This document shows positions 26,471-35,454 of a DNA stretch of 43,441 bases, in pieces. The notes under the pieces are model-generated. The model ran no database searches, was not told where the DNA came from, and saw nothing but the letters and a program-made list of their open reading frames with translations. Source of the DNA: Anaerolineales bacterium HSG25 (GTDB lineage: Bacteria > Chloroflexota > Anaerolineae > 4572-78 > J111); contig JAUCGA010000043.1 in NCBI GenBank assembly GCA_030377865.1, positions 1 to 43,441 of the forward strand. The letters run 5' to 3'. Positions within the stretch are counted from its first letter, which is position 1, and every line of letters begins with the position of its first letter. A program made the translations under genes and the position numbers.

Positions 26471-26504
26471 AAAAAGCCGCGCCCAAACATGGACGCGGCT
26501 TTTT
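26471..26504. terminator. Bidirectional rho-independent terminator, orphan
   Basis: AAAAGCCGCG and CGCGGCTTTT enclose CCCAAACATGGA, with A- and T-tracts on either side. No gene ends within several hundred bases except the cyclase remnant (26684), which could have been part of the original transcription unit. Confidence 0.7.
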
Positions 26505-26683
26505 GACTCGACGCACCTCATCGGCGGTAAATATTCAGTGAACTCGCCATAACCAATAACCTAGCGACCACCCCATGTTGAAGTGGTCGCTAGGTTATTG
26601 GAGTGCCATAGCTTATCAACTATGGCATGCAAAAGCCTCAGGCTTTTGCATTCCTTTTCGTCGGAGATGTCGATTCATCCGAA

Positions 26684-26782
26684 TCATGTTACAATATCCA
26701 AGCTACCCGGACTCGGTAATATTTCACCGTTCGCCAAAGCATGGCGACGGTCTATGGGAATGTAAGCATTGAATGAGGTCAT
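26684..26782 (-). pseudogene. 5' remnant of a class III nucleotidyl cyclase gene
   Basis: 32 codons starting MTSFNAYIPIDRRHALANGE, then ILPSPGSLDIVT and stop. The YIP-x-DRR-x-ALA-x-GE-x-LP pattern is the usual opening of large Chloroflexota adenylate/guanylate cyclase-ATPase proteins, where a cyclase domain (ALFADISGFT) should follow at once. Here the match ends near LP, and palindromic repeats begin after the stop. The promoter (TATAAT, 26802-26807) and ribosome site (AGGAGAG) look intact, so it may still be transcribed. The match is from memory of the family, without a search. Confidence 0.5.
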
Positions 26783-26801
26783 GGTATCTCTCCTATGCCT
26801 T

Positions 26802-26807
26802 ATTATA
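26802..26807 (-). promoter_or_regulatory. -10 box of the cyclase remnant
   Basis: On the minus strand, GCTATAATAAGG, 19 bp upstream of the ATG at 26782. The -35 region is weak (TTTTAA, about 17 bp upstream). A separate plus-strand pair (TTGACC at about 26816, TAGAAT 16 bp later) also exists, and a GCGAGGTC...GACCTCGTAGGT hairpin follows. Confidence 0.5.
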
Positions 26808-27067
26808 GCATATTCTTGACCGGGTTAAAAAGTAGCTTAGAATAAGGGTGATATGTGCGGATACCACCTGCGAGGTCTGTTTTTGACCTCGTAGGTGTTT
26901 CGTTAGTGACGTTTTATGATCGTGCCGGATACTGGTATTAAAAGCACAGTAGAGCAACTATATTCATTCACAATACTACTTACTTGCCATTTATAATTCA
27001 CCATTTACCATTTATAATTTTGATGTTTGTACGTAGTGTTAGTCTAATTTTCCACAGGAGATGTTCT

Positions 27068-27964
27068 ATGAAAACTTTACCCATGATGCAAGTAGATGCC
27101 TTTACCAGCAAGGCTTATGGCGGTAATCCATGTGCAGTAATCTTTGAGGCCGATGAGCTATCGACCGAGGCCATGCAAACCATTGCCCGTGAGATGAATT
27201 TATCGGAGACGGCCTTTGTCCTCCGCTCTGGGGTAGCCGATGTGCGAGCGCGCTACTTCACGCCAGCCTTCGAGATTCCCTTGGCTGGGCATCCGACCAT
27301 CGCCACGATTTACGCGTTGTTAAAAACTGGTCGTTTGCCAGTTCCCACCGACCAGTTCACCATTCAGTTACAGTTGGAGGCGGGCATAATCCCAATTGAG
27401 GTTTCGGAAGCTAAGAGTGAACGCTCTTTGGTTACCATGTCGCAAAAAACGCCCCAATTTTTACAGCGGTATGATCCAGATATGATTATGCCAATTTTTG
27501 GGTTGACGAGTGCAGATTTGTTAAGCGGCGCGACGATCCAAACAGTCAGTACGGGTACACCACAACTGATGGTTCCGTTACAGTCGTTAGAAAGTCTCAA
27601 ACGGGTCAGATTTAATGTCAGCCGTTATGAAGCCATCCATGCTGATTGTGACTTTTTCAGCCCACATCTATTTGTATTGCAGGGAATTAGCGAGCGGGGC
27701 ACAACCTTTGCTCGCCATTTTGGTTTACCACCCGATACCTTTGAAGACCCATTTACCGGCTCGGCTACGGGTGGCATGGCCGCTTATCTATGGCGCACAG
27801 GATTATTGTCTGAACCAAGCTTTATCGCCGAACAAGGGCATTGGATGCACCGTCCGGGCGAGGCTCAGGTAGAGGTTGTTGGATCACGCGAGGATATTAA
27901 AACTGTCAAGGTGGGGGGGTACGCGGTTGAGGTTTTGCAAGGCGAGTTGATACCGCCGAGGTGA
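27068..27964 (+). CDS. PhzF-family isomerase/epimerase
   Basis: 298 residues from ATG 27068, with AGGAG at 27056-27060 (an upstream in-frame ATG lies in AT-rich repeat sequence). PhzF-like enzymes have two diaminopimelate-epimerase-like halves and an acid/base Glu. Seen: VDAFTSKAYGGNPCAV at the start, Glu47 in NLSETAF, PLAGHPT (71-77) and DPFTGSATGG (227-236), all canonical. No phenazine genes are nearby, so the substrate is unknown; most such genes outside phz clusters are of unknown role. Cytoplasmic and apparently monocistronic. Confidence 0.93.
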   Translation: MKTLPMMQVDAFTSKAYGGNPCAVIFEADELSTEAMQTIAREMNLSETAFVLRSGVADVRARYFTPAFEIPLAGHPTIATIYALLKTGRLPVPTDQFTIQLQLEAGIIPIEVSEAKSERSLVTMSQKTPQFLQRYDPDMIMPIFGLTSADLLSGATIQTVSTGTPQLMVPLQSLESLKRVRFNVSRYEAIHADCDFFSPHLFVLQGISERGTTFARHFGLPPDTFEDPFTGSATGGMAAYLWRTGLLSEPSFIAEQGHWMHRPGEAQVEVVGSREDIKTVKVGGYAVEVLQGELIPPR

Positions 27965-27969
27965 GAGAT

Positions 27970-28026
27970 ATGAATTGTGAATTGTGAATTATGAATTGTG
28001 AATTGTGAATTGTGAATTGTGAATTG
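27970..28026. repeat. Heptanucleotide tandem repeat (GAATTGT / GAATTAT)
   Basis: About eight tandem 7-bp units, mostly GTGAATT with one TATGAAT variant, directly after phzF. Related units occur before phzF (26985-27020) and at 11489-11525. Confidence 0.8.
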
Positions 28027-28055
28027 TCTTGACCACTACAGATTCCTACAAATTC

Positions 28056-28143
28056 GCAAAAATTCAGTAAAACCACCCTAGAAACCCGATTTCTTTGAGA
28101 AATCGGGTTTCTGACGCTCCTTCTGGCGAGTTCACTGAATATT
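28056..28143. repeat. R1 MITE-like repeat, copy 3
   Basis: Ends derived from GTAAAnnTTCAGT enclose the palindrome GAAACCCGATTTC-TTTGA-GAAATCGGGTTTC. It is flanked by a 14-bp direct repeat, ATTCCTACAAATTC (28042-28055 and 28141-28154), probably a target duplication plus chance identity. R1 copies: 11604, 26527, 28056, 33241, 34953, 36044, 38614 and 42786. Confidence 0.8.
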
Positions 28144-28173
28144 CCTACAAATTCAGTCAAAAATGAACCTGTC

Positions 28174-29721
28174 CTATTTTTTGGTACCCATCTGCTTATT
28201 CCCAATCATGTCCATATAGCGAGACACCTGATCCATCATTACTTGTTTGCGTGCTTCCTGAGATTTATCTTCGTTTCTAACGTTAACCAGTTGGGATTGG
28301 AAAAAACTATCTCGACGTTGATTAAGTGTCAGCAACAAGGTCTCCAGAATCTCTAAATCATTCATCAAGATTTCAGAGAACACCTCTTTATCGACAACAA
28401 TCACTTCTGTTTCGGTGTTAGCAACCGCAAAGGCGGTTCTATTTTTGCTGGTTATCAAACCCATCTCACCAAAAAACCCTTGTGGACCTATGGTTCGAAT
28501 ATGTATCTTGGGGCTATTCTGATAGTAGCCATCAATGCTGACTTCACCCGTTTGGACAACATAGAGTGACTTGTCACTATCACCCTGCCTAAAAATCAGT
28601 TCCCCCGCGGTATAAACCTGTTGATCAGAAACCTCTGCTATACGGTGAACTTGGGAGTCGGTTAAACTTTCTAACAATGGCAAGGGGCGTAACAAGGTAA
28701 AAATCTCAGCTCGGTTTATTTGAGACGCTTTCGACTCCATATCTTTAGGTAACATTCTGACATTCAGATCCCGCTGTGGGGTTGGACGGTCAACCCCAGA
28801 ACGATGCATGGCGTACCAAAAACGAGTCAACACTTCATCCTCAATATCGTCTTTACGGTCAAAATTGTCAATCCAATATCGCACTCGATAGTTAATACAA
28901 GTGTCACCATAAGAGATGACATGGACGGCTGGAGCGGGTGTCTCTAACAAACCTTCAATGCCATTCAAGGCACTCAATAAAATCTGCTTTATTTCACCGG
29001 GGCGATGACTATCAGGCGCGTCAATAATAGTATCAAGAGCCTGCAACGTTGTTGGTCGAGAAAAGTTAACAATTTTGTCTTGAGCTACATTGGTATTGGT
29101 AATCAGAATATTATGATTGTTTCGAGTCAATACAGATAAGGTTCGCCAATTCTGCCGTACTACCATCGCTTCATGTCCGGCCACCTCAACCCAATCACCA
29201 ATCGCAAAGGGTGATTCTATCTGCAAGGTAATCCCCGCGAATAAATTACCCAAAATGTTCTGTAGCGATAAACCTATCACCGCCGAGGCAACCGTTGAAC
29301 CAACTAACAGTCCCGTTAAATCGGCATCAAAAACCTCGCTAACCACAAATAACGAGATCACTATAACGAGAAGTAGTCCGACGATATCTAAAACAAATAA
29401 GGGCAGGCTAACCCCACGACGCTTGATGAACACCTCTATAATAAACCATTTAGATAGTTCGATAATCGCATAAACGAAAAATACGATTATTGCCGTACCC
29501 AATATTTGGTTTTGGAGAGGCGCATCCTTGGTCGCATTAATGACTAAGACAGGCGTGTCAGAATTTAGAGCTTGTAACGCCTGATAAGAAATAATCGCTA
29601 AAACTGAAGCAATAATAAATTTAGTATTGAGCTGGACACGTGTAAATTGAGACAAAACCACGGCCACAACCATTAAGATTATAATGCTTATAAAAACCGG
29701 AAAGAGCCATGATGCTAACAT
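28174..29721 (-). CDS. MscS-type mechanosensitive channel with cyclic-nucleotide-binding domain
   Basis: 515 residues with AGGG before the ATG. Four likely TM segments (about 5-25, 36-52, 75-93, 108-130) precede the MscS pore and beta domain (GSTVASAVIGLSLQNILGNL, then GDWVEVAGHEAMV). Residues about 340-460 are a cNMP-binding domain. Its phosphate-binding cassette, FFGEMGL then NRTAFAVA, keeps the Glu and Arg that contact cyclic nucleotide. Such fusions are known as bacterial cyclic-nucleotide-gated channels of the MscS superfamily. It probably opens in response to membrane tension or a nucleotide signal. The cyclase remnant nearby (26684) may be a lost partner, but that is speculation. Confidence 0.92.
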   Translation of the reverse strand: MLASWLFPVFISIIILMVVAVVLSQFTRVQLNTKFIIASVLAIISYQALQALNSDTPVLVINATKDAPLQNQILGTAIIVFFVYAIIELSKWFIIEVFIKRRGVSLPLFVLDIVGLLLVIVISLFVVSEVFDADLTGLLVGSTVASAVIGLSLQNILGNLFAGITLQIESPFAIGDWVEVAGHEAMVVRQNWRTLSVLTRNNHNILITNTNVAQDKIVNFSRPTTLQALDTIIDAPDSHRPGEIKQILLSALNGIEGLLETPAPAVHVISYGDTCINYRVRYWIDNFDRKDDIEDEVLTRFWYAMHRSGVDRPTPQRDLNVRMLPKDMESKASQINRAEIFTLLRPLPLLESLTDSQVHRIAEVSDQQVYTAGELIFRQGDSDKSLYVVQTGEVSIDGYYQNSPKIHIRTIGPQGFFGEMGLITSKNRTAFAVANTETEVIVVDKEVFSEILMNDLEILETLLLTLNQRRDSFFQSQLVNVRNEDKSQEARKQVMMDQVSRYMDMIGNKQMGTKK

Positions 29722-29755
29722 AGTAAATAACCCTTCAGAAGTTTATCATTTCAAC

Positions 29756-29797
29756 ATGACTAAAACAATATGACTAAAACAATATGACTAAAACAAT
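29756..29797. repeat. Three tandem 14-bp units
   Basis: ATGACTAAAACAAT occurs three times head to tail (29756, 29770, 29784). The related site at 37096 has a single unit in the same setting before R2, so the unit expanded here. Confidence 0.85.
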
Positions 29798-29800
29798 ATC

Positions 29801-29904
29801 TGTGGTGGTCAAGATGATGTTGGAGTGCAATGGGTTCAGCCATTGCCTGTAGCAACAGCTAAAGCCGTTGCATTCCGTTTTCAATATCAACCTGACCACT
29901 ACAG
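29801..29904. repeat. R2 repeat, copy 2
   Basis: TGTGGTGGTCAAGATGATG to CTGACCACTACAG with two nested hairpins (GCAATGGGTTCAGCCATTGC and GCAACAGCTAAAGCCGTTGC). It shares an extended left flank (from 29734) with the copy at 37116. Confidence 0.8.
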
Positions 29905-30023
29905 ACTAAGGCACGTGGAAAAAAATAATTGTCCCGTGGAGTAGGCACGCGTCGTGCCGCACCGCGGGTGCGGACTCCTCAATTGGGATGTTTTATTTCT
30001 TCCGTCTGCCTAAAACAATATCT

Positions 30024-30115
30024 GACAGGATTGACAGGATTGCAAGCAAAAAAATCCTGTTAATCTTGTCAATCCTGTCAAAAAATGCTTTTGATTTTAT
30101 CAATATATCAGGCAG
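30024..30115. repeat. R6 repeat (TGACAGGATT family)
   Basis: TGACAGGATTGACAGGATTG, a short loop AAGCAAAAAA, then ATCCTGTTAATCTTGTC AATCCTGTCA. Copies at 33017-33110 and 37237-37336; a partial copy at 39786-39820. Confidence 0.75.
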
Positions 30116-30508
30116 GGCCTTGGTCATCGTTTGGGCCAGTTGAAAAGATTAAACGCAAGAGACGCGAATGACGCAAACGTTTTTCTCATAGCGTCCTTTG
30201 CGCCTTTTGCGTCTTTTGCGTTACGTTTTGTGTTTTGCTTATATTCCTAAAATGGCCGAAACCATGACCATCGCCAACAACACTCACCCTGACTTTTTCT
30301 TTGGTTCAGTAGAAAACAGGACTACAACGGATAATTGGAAGAAACGTATTGGTTCTCGATGACACGAATTAACCGAATTTGAATGTAATCAGTCCGTTAT
30401 CGGGGAGGTTTTTATCCGTTAAATCCCCAAATCTGTTGTAGTCTTGCTCGCCCAAAGATTCCGTTAGCGTCAAAAACGATAAACTCTTGAATCCTTAAGT
30501 AACATTGT

Positions 30509-30643
30509 GGCTCTTTGGGGCTTTCCGTGCAAACGTCATGATTGTGTCATCATCTTCCCGCAAGTTTTAAACTTGCGGGAAGATTGCCCTATCAAGGTAT
30601 CTAATTCAGGATGCAGTTTTGAGTTGCACGGAATCTACCAGAG
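30509..30643. repeat. R4 repeat with CTTCCCGCAAGTT hairpin
   Basis: GGCTCTTTGGGGCTTTCCG, a perfect hairpin (CTTCCCGCAAGTT / AACTTGCGGGAAG), then a tail that ends CTACCAGAG. A second copy runs 32877-32965. The last 47 bp, reversed, form the 3' end of leuD. Confidence 0.75.
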
Positions 30644-30836
30644 AACCGTAACATTGTTAAAATATCAATCTTGATTATAACATCAATAATTAGATTGAGC
30701 GAAGAGATCATAGATGTTCAGATAAATATTTTCAGCCATCACCTTCCCGCAAGTTCTAAACTTGCGGGAAGGTTGGCCTTGAATTGAAAACCCTTATCTG
30801 AAAGACTGTAGCTCTTTATGACAGTATCATATCCGT

Positions 30837-30963
30837 CAACTTAAGGATTGTTAACGACAGACCTACAAGGTTCGCCTACGGCGGAAACCTTGCAGGACAT
30901 GGGCTTGACCTTGTAGGTTTTGGAAACCTGCAAGGTCTGATTGGCCTAAGTTGACACTTATGA
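30837..30963. repeat. R8 repeat with TGTCAACTTA ends
   Basis: GTCAACTTAAGG to CCTAAGTTGACAC encloses two hairpins based on ACAAGGTTCGCC / GGAAACCTTGC and ACCTTGTAGGTTTT / GGAAACCTGCAAGGT. Its ends match R7, so both may use the same mobilising enzyme. Confidence 0.65.
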
Positions 30964-31082
30964 TGACAGTATTAAGTACTATCACAAAAACCTTAAGTGT
31001 GCTATGATTATTTTTGTGGTAAAATGATATGGTTGTATACTATCCCCCATATCTCTAGGTGATTATTTGAGGCAATATAGGA

Positions 31083-32759
31083 ATGAAACTGCACAAATCC
31101 AAGGCAAATATCATCATTGTTGATGATACTCGAGCCAATCTAAAAATTTTATCCCTAATGCTACAAAAGCAGAACTATCATATTCGGACGGCTCTTGATG
31201 GTACGAGTGCCTTGCAAGATATTGCAGACTACCCACCTGATTTGGTGCTTCTTGATATTATGATGCCCGATTTGAGTGGATACGAAGTCTGTAAAACTCT
31301 GAAAGACAACCCCGATACAGCAAATATCCCTGTTATTTTTATTAGCGCGCTGAGTAACGCGGCTGACAAAGTAAAAGCCTTTAAGGTGGGCGGGGTAGAC
31401 TACATCACCAAACCGTTTCAACTACAAGAGGTATTAGCCCGAGTACGAAACCATCTTACCTTACGAGAGTTGCAAAGTCAGCTCCAAACTGCTAACGACG
31501 AGTTGGGGCAACGAGTTGAAAAGCGAACGGTTGAGTTGGTTAAGGCCAATACCAACCTTAAACAAGAAATTATTGAACGACGGCGAGCTGAAGAATCATT
31601 ACGCGCCAGTGAAGAAACCTACCGGACTTTGTTTGAAGATTCGGGAGACACCATCTTCATCTTCACGCCTGATGGTCAAGTTGTGGACATCAACCCTGCC
31701 GGTTTGAAGTTATTTGGTTATGAAGAGCGTGAAATTGTGACCATTAATGGTCAACAGTTATTTGCCTCATCTCGCGATTATAGCCGTTTTTGGGAAAAAA
31801 TTCAGGAGCAAGAGATTGTCAAGGATTTTGAGGTTAAGTTTAAACACCGAGATGGTTCTGTTTTAGACTGCTTAATGAGCGCCACCCTCCGTAAAACAGA
31901 CGATGGACGAATACTGGCCTATCAAGGTATTATTTGGGATATTACGCAACGCAAACAGGCTGAACGAGAACGATTGCTACTGCTCTCGATTCAGCGGGAG
32001 TTGGGTATCGCTCAAGAGATTCAAGAAAGTTTACTTCCTCCGCCTGAGCCAGAATGGACCGACTTAGATGTTATATGCTATAACACGCCTGCCCGTGAAA
32101 TGGGCGGTGATTTATACGCCTACCATAAATTCTTTCACCCTATTACAATAGATGGCAACTCTCGGCAACGGTATGCCATCGCGGTGGGAGATGTATCGGG
32201 AAAAGGTATGCCCGCGGCTCTGCTTATGGCGGTTAGCCTAGCCTCATTCCGCTCAACTGTGGTGCAAGAAGATGTTAGCCCCAATCAATTTTTAATTCGA
32301 ATGGATAGCGCCCTGTCTGATTATACGCGACGTAGCAACCAAAACTGCGCCTTGGTTTATCTTGAGGTTATCCCACCTGTTGGAGAGATACCCGGTCAAC
32401 TGCATGCCGCCAATGCTGGTTGTGTCACCCCCATCATCAAACGAGCCGACAATCGTGTCGAATGGGTTGAGATTGGCGGCATGCCTTTAGGTGTAGGGCT
32501 AGGCTCACAAACCGGATATCAAGAGTTGTCTCTATCATTGTCAAAGGGCGATATGATTATACTGAGTAGTGATGGGATCGTTGAAGCGGTTAACGAAGAA
32601 AACGAAATGTTTAGTTTTGACCGATTTGAGGTCGCAGTACAAAGGGGACCAAACAGCAACTCCGAAGAGATGCTGGAGCATTTAATTGATAGTGTAACCG
32701 AATTTGTCGGCTATACCGAGCCGCATGACGATATGACGATTGTAGTCATAAAAATATAA
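31083..32759 (+). CDS. REC-PAS-SpoIIE (PP2C) serine phosphatase
   Basis: 558 residues with GAGG 10 bp before the ATG. A response-regulator receiver at 1-125 (acidic pair D14-D15, phospho-acceptor D58 in LLDIMMPD, S88, K110 in TKPF) is followed by a coiled coil (about 130-175), a PAS domain (about 176-295; YRTLFEDSGDTIFIF, ending in ITQRKQAE) and a SpoIIE/RsbU-type PP2C phosphatase with metal-site signatures MGGDLY, VGDVSGKGMPAALLM, SSDGIVEA and HDDMTI. Such proteins dephosphorylate anti-anti-sigma factors in partner-switching stress pathways. No sensor kinase, STAS or anti-sigma gene is nearby, so the partners must be elsewhere. All catalytic motifs look intact. Confidence 0.94.
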   Translation: MKLHKSKANIIIVDDTRANLKILSLMLQKQNYHIRTALDGTSALQDIADYPPDLVLLDIMMPDLSGYEVCKTLKDNPDTANIPVIFISALSNAADKVKAFKVGGVDYITKPFQLQEVLARVRNHLTLRELQSQLQTANDELGQRVEKRTVELVKANTNLKQEIIERRRAEESLRASEETYRTLFEDSGDTIFIFTPDGQVVDINPAGLKLFGYEEREIVTINGQQLFASSRDYSRFWEKIQEQEIVKDFEVKFKHRDGSVLDCLMSATLRKTDDGRILAYQGIIWDITQRKQAERERLLLLSIQRELGIAQEIQESLLPPPEPEWTDLDVICYNTPAREMGGDLYAYHKFFHPITIDGNSRQRYAIAVGDVSGKGMPAALLMAVSLASFRSTVVQEDVSPNQFLIRMDSALSDYTRRSNQNCALVYLEVIPPVGEIPGQLHAANAGCVTPIIKRADNRVEWVEIGGMPLGVGLGSQTGYQELSLSLSKGDMIILSSDGIVEAVNEENEMFSFDRFEVAVQRGPNSNSEEMLEHLIDSVTEFVGYTEPHDDMTIVVIKI

Positions 32760-33568
32760 CCACCTCCGTATTATTTCCACAACTCCTGTTAAAGACGCAT
32801 AGAATAGTTGGGGGAGTGCAGAATATGACCGCTAATCCAGTTGATGCGAATGAGTCACCTCCGACAACAGACCTTTGGCTCTTTGGGGCTTTCCGTGCAA
32901 ATATCATCATCTTCCCGCAAGTTTTAAACTTGCGGGAAGATCGCCCATCAAAATATCTAATTCAGGACTTGCTACCCGATAAGAAATTTAGCTTAGACTA
33001 ATCATGGAATAATATTTGACAGGATTAACAGAATTAACAAGATTAAAAGCAAAAAATCCTGTCAATTCTGTTAATCCTGTCGAAAAAATCTTTTCTCTAA
33101 TCAAGATGTCGGGTACCAAGATTCAGGACACAGTTTCGAGTTACACGAAATCTACCAGAGCCAATTTATCCTGCGAGTGACAATTCGCGAGCTTTTTGAT
33201 TGGCGGTCATATCTCCCGAACCGTTCCCCACAACTCCTGTGTAAAAGTTCAGTAAAGTAGCCCTAAAAACCCGATTTCTTTGAGAAATCGGGTTTTTGCA
33301 TCGCATAAAAACTCAAATTCGAGGTTTGCGGAGTGCAAAAGCATCTTGCTTTTGCATGTTTGTCTCCGGCAAAAGCAAGATGCTTTTGCATGTTTACCTC
33401 CGGCAAAAGCAAGATGCTTTTGCATGTTTACCTCTGGCAAAAGCAAGATGCTTTTGCATGTTTACCTCTGGCAAAAGCAAGATGCTTTTGCACTCCTTTA
33501 TTCCCGAACAACTCTAATAAGTTAGTTCTGAAAATTACTTTTTAATACCCTACAAGGAACATTTTATC
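32760..33568. other. Gene-free repeat mosaic with hairpin array
   Basis: 809 bp: an ATGACCGCTAATCC / GAGTCACCTCCGACAAC unit (about 32822-32870), R4 (32877-32965), R6 (33017-33110), a second piece of the R4 tail (about 33118-33162), TGCGAGTGACAATTCGCGAGC (related to 26195-26215), a truncated R1 (33241-33297), R9 with five hairpins (33299-33498) and a reversed TTTTCAGAACTAAC motif (about 33523). A 61-codon ORF at 32816 lies wholly in repeats and is rejected. Confidence 0.7.
33335..33492. repeat. Tandem 34-bp palindromic hairpin array
   Basis: Five units starting at 33335, 33369, 33403, 33437 and 33471 (period 34 bp). Each has arms GCAAAAGC and GCTTTTGC with a 5-nt loop, then a linker TGTTTACCTC(C/T)G. 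The loop is ATCTT in unit 1 and AAGAT in units 2-5, the reverse complement. It is part of R9. Confidence 0.85.
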
Positions 33569-34930
33569 ATGAAAACAGATTGGACTCCCTCAAGCTGGCG
33601 CAACAAGCCGATTTCACAACAACCAACCTACCCTGACCCCGCCAAAGTGGCTCAAACAGAAAAAACATTGCGCGAAAATCCACCCTTAGTACTAATTGAA
33701 GAGATAAAACAACTACGTCAACAGTTAGCCAAAGTAGCCGCCGGAGAAGCGTTTTTGCTACAAGGCGGCGACTGTGCCGAAAGTTTTGCTGAGTTTAGCG
33801 CCGATAACATCGAAGCGACCTGCAAACTGATTCTACAAATGGCGGTGGTGCTGACCTTTGCCGGGAGTTGCCCCATTGTCAAAGTGGCTCGTTTAGCCGG
33901 ACAGTATGCCAAGCCCCGCTCGGCAGATACCGAAACAATTGAAGGTATCGAGCTACCAAGCTATCGAGGCGACATAGTCAACGGTATCGAATTTAATGAA
34001 CTAGCTCGTGTTCCCAACCCCAACCGGCTGACCCAAGCCTACCATCAAGCGGCTGTCACCCTTAACCTCCTACGAGCCTTTACCAAAGGCGGGTTGGGCG
34101 ATTTGCACCAAGTTCACCAATGGAACATGGCCTTTGTAAAGGATAGCCCTCTTGGTGAACGCTACCAAGATTTGGCTGACCGTATCGGCCAAGCGCTCGA
34201 CTTTATGGAAGCCTGTGGCGTGGGTGTTAATCGGGCTAGTATTCGCGAAACGACACTGTACACCTCACACGAAGCGTTACTGCTCAATTTTGAAGAAGCA
34301 ATGACTCGACAGGATGTTATAACCGGCAAATGGTATGACTGCTCGGCTCACATGGTCTGGGTAGGCGACCGTACTCGACAGTTAGAGCAAGCTCATATTG
34401 AGTATTTTCGGGGTATTTTTAACCCAATAGGTATCAAAGCAGGCCCAACGATGACCGTTGACGAGTTGTTGCGTCTACTAGAAACCCTAAATCCGAACAA
34501 TGACCTTGGACGAATGACGATCATCATCCGCATGGGGGCTGACAAAATTGCCGACAAACTTCCCCCACTTATTCAGGCCATTAAGCGAGAAGGTCAGCAG
34601 GTAATTTGGAGTAGCGACCCGATGCATGGCAACACCGTCAAAACCGATTATGGGTACAAAACTCGCTCCTTCGACCAAATTTTAGCCGAAGTACGAGATT
34701 TTTTCGCCATTCATGATGCAGAAGGAACCTATCCGGGTGGCCTCCATTGCGAAATGACCGGCCAAAATGTAACTGAATGTATCGGTGGCGCGCAGGCCAT
34801 CACCGAACGTGGGTTAGCCGATAAATATATCACCAACTGTGATCCTCGGCTAAACGCGGCGCAGAGTTTAGAGCTATCGTTTTTAATTTCTGAATTTCTC
34901 AAAAAATCACGTCGCAAAAAACAGGTTTGA
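33569..34930 (+). CDS. 3-deoxy-7-phosphoheptulonate synthase, class II
   Basis: 453 residues with AAGGAAC before the ATG. It condenses phosphoenolpyruvate and erythrose 4-phosphate to DAHP, the first step of the shikimate pathway, in the cytoplasm. Class II (plant/Mycobacterium type) hallmarks: [20 protein letters not shown] at the start, [11 protein letters not shown] with metal ligand Cys69, a KPRS motif, [17 protein letters not shown] with His353, and [18 protein letters not shown]. Length and all metal-site residues are normal. It stands alone between repeat clusters. No other aro gene is in the window. Confidence 0.97.
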   Translation: MKTDWTPSSWRNKPISQQPTYPDPAKVAQTEKTLRENPPLVLIEEIKQLRQQLAKVAAGEAFLLQGGDCAESFAEFSADNIEATCKLILQMAVVLTFAGSCPIVKVARLAGQYAKPRSADTETIEGIELPSYRGDIVNGIEFNELARVPNPNRLTQAYHQAAVTLNLLRAFTKGGLGDLHQVHQWNMAFVKDSPLGERYQDLADRIGQALDFMEACGVGVNRASIRETTLYTSHEALLLNFEEAMTRQDVITGKWYDCSAHMVWVGDRTRQLEQAHIEYFRGIFNPIGIKAGPTMTVDELLRLLETLNPNNDLGRMTIIIRMGADKIADKLPPLIQAIKREGQQVIWSSDPMHGNTVKTDYGYKTRSFDQILAEVRDFFAIHDAEGTYPGGLHCEMTGQNVTECIGGAQAITERGLADKYITNCDPRLNAAQSLELSFLISEFLKKSRRKKQV

Positions 34931-35454
34931 AATTCATTTTAGGAATCGGGGTGTAAAAGTTCAGTAAAGTAGCCCTAGAAACCCGATTTCTTTGAGAAAT
35001 CGGGTTTCTGACGCTCTTTCTAGCGAGTTTACTGAATATTTACTGTTCGGGAATAAAGGAGTGCAAAAGCATCTTGCTTTTGCATGTTTATCTCTGGCAA
35101 AAGCAAGATGCTTTTGCACTCCGCAGACCTCGAATTTGAGTTTTTATGAGATGATAAGTTATTCCCGAACAAGTCTAATAAGTTATGCAGGGTTTCAAGG
35201 TAAGACCTCCAAGGAGAAAACCATACCTTGGAGGACACGGAATCGTTCTCCTGCCAAATACCCGTTGCGATTACATAATCGCAACGATCAGGAAGTTAGT
35301 TAATGCTCATTTCTAAGGGTCTACAAAATCTTTAGACTACACCATGACCGTCAAGTCAAGAGTTCGTAGTAGGCACTTTAGTGCCGTTTGAAGGCGATGA
35401 ATCGCCTACTACAAACCTTAAGTTGACGACTATGAACCCTATCCATACAAAACC
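34931..35454. other. Gene-free spacer: R1, R9, R5 and R7
   Basis: A full R1 (34953-35043) is followed directly by R9 (35044-35178), then an R10-like GACCTCCAAGGAGAAAACC unit (about 35202-35252), the R5 palindrome (35264-35285) and R7 (35351-35427). The next gene starts within 30 bp of R7. Confidence 0.75.
34953..35043. repeat. R1 MITE-like repeat, full copy
   Basis: 91 bp from GTAAAAGTTCAGTAAAG to GAATATTTAC around the CCCGATTTC palindrome. Ends match those at 38614-38704 and 42786-42876. It lies directly against R9 with no spacer, and no clear target duplication is visible. Confidence 0.85.

Larger units (their letters stand above)
25871..26683. other. Gene-free repeat mosaic
   Basis: In order: R7 (25882-25963), R9 (26041-26141), a unit with ATGACCGCTAATC and TGACAATT-type motifs (about 26155-26230, related to 32822-32870 and 33175-33230), TTTTCAGAACTAAC (26271), an R5 palindrome (26337-26358), an ATGCCCGAATGTCG.TATCGGGCAT hairpin, a terminator, a 22-bp R1 end (26527-26548), a 19-bp perfect inverted repeat (26553-26571 with 26583-26601), GCCATAG...CTATGGC and GCAAAAGCCTCAGGCTTTTGC. 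No gene is credible here. Confidence 0.7.
29722..31082. other. 1.36-kb gene-free repeat mosaic
   Basis: Contains three 14-bp tandem units (29756-29797), R2 (29801-29904), a CCGCACCGCGGGTGCGG hairpin (about 29969), R6 (30024-30115), a group of ACGCAAGAGACGC / GCGTCTTTTGCG units (about 30155-30225), a large imperfect inverted repeat from GGACTACAACGGAT (30321) to GTTGTAGTC (about 30444), R4 (30509-30643), a second CTTCCCGCAAGTT...AACTTGCGGGAAG hairpin (about 30742-30770) and R8 (30837-30963). A 36-codon ORF starting at 30252 is not supported. The end of the region is the leader of the phosphatase gene. Confidence 0.7.

Noticed and set aside
26575..26772. 65- and 60-codon plus-strand ORFs
   Set aside because: They cover hairpin repeats and the antisense of the cyclase remnant. 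The minus-strand reading has a promoter, ribosome site and family-like sequence.
30252..30362. 36-codon ORF in the 29722-31082 spacer
   Set aside because: It runs into a large imperfect inverted repeat and has no ribosome site or recognisable motif.
32816..33001. 61-codon plus-strand ORF
   Set aside because: It lies entirely in R4 and related repeats and has no homologue-like features.
33335..33492. CRISPR-like periodicity of 34 bp
   Set aside because: The whole period is repeated, so there are no unique spacers, and each unit is a palindrome with a constant linker. No cas gene is present.
33280..33545. Three plus-strand frames with repeated Lys-Cys-Phe-Cys-Met-type units
   Set aside because: They are translations of the R9 hairpin array in all frames. 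There is no ribosome site or known similarity.
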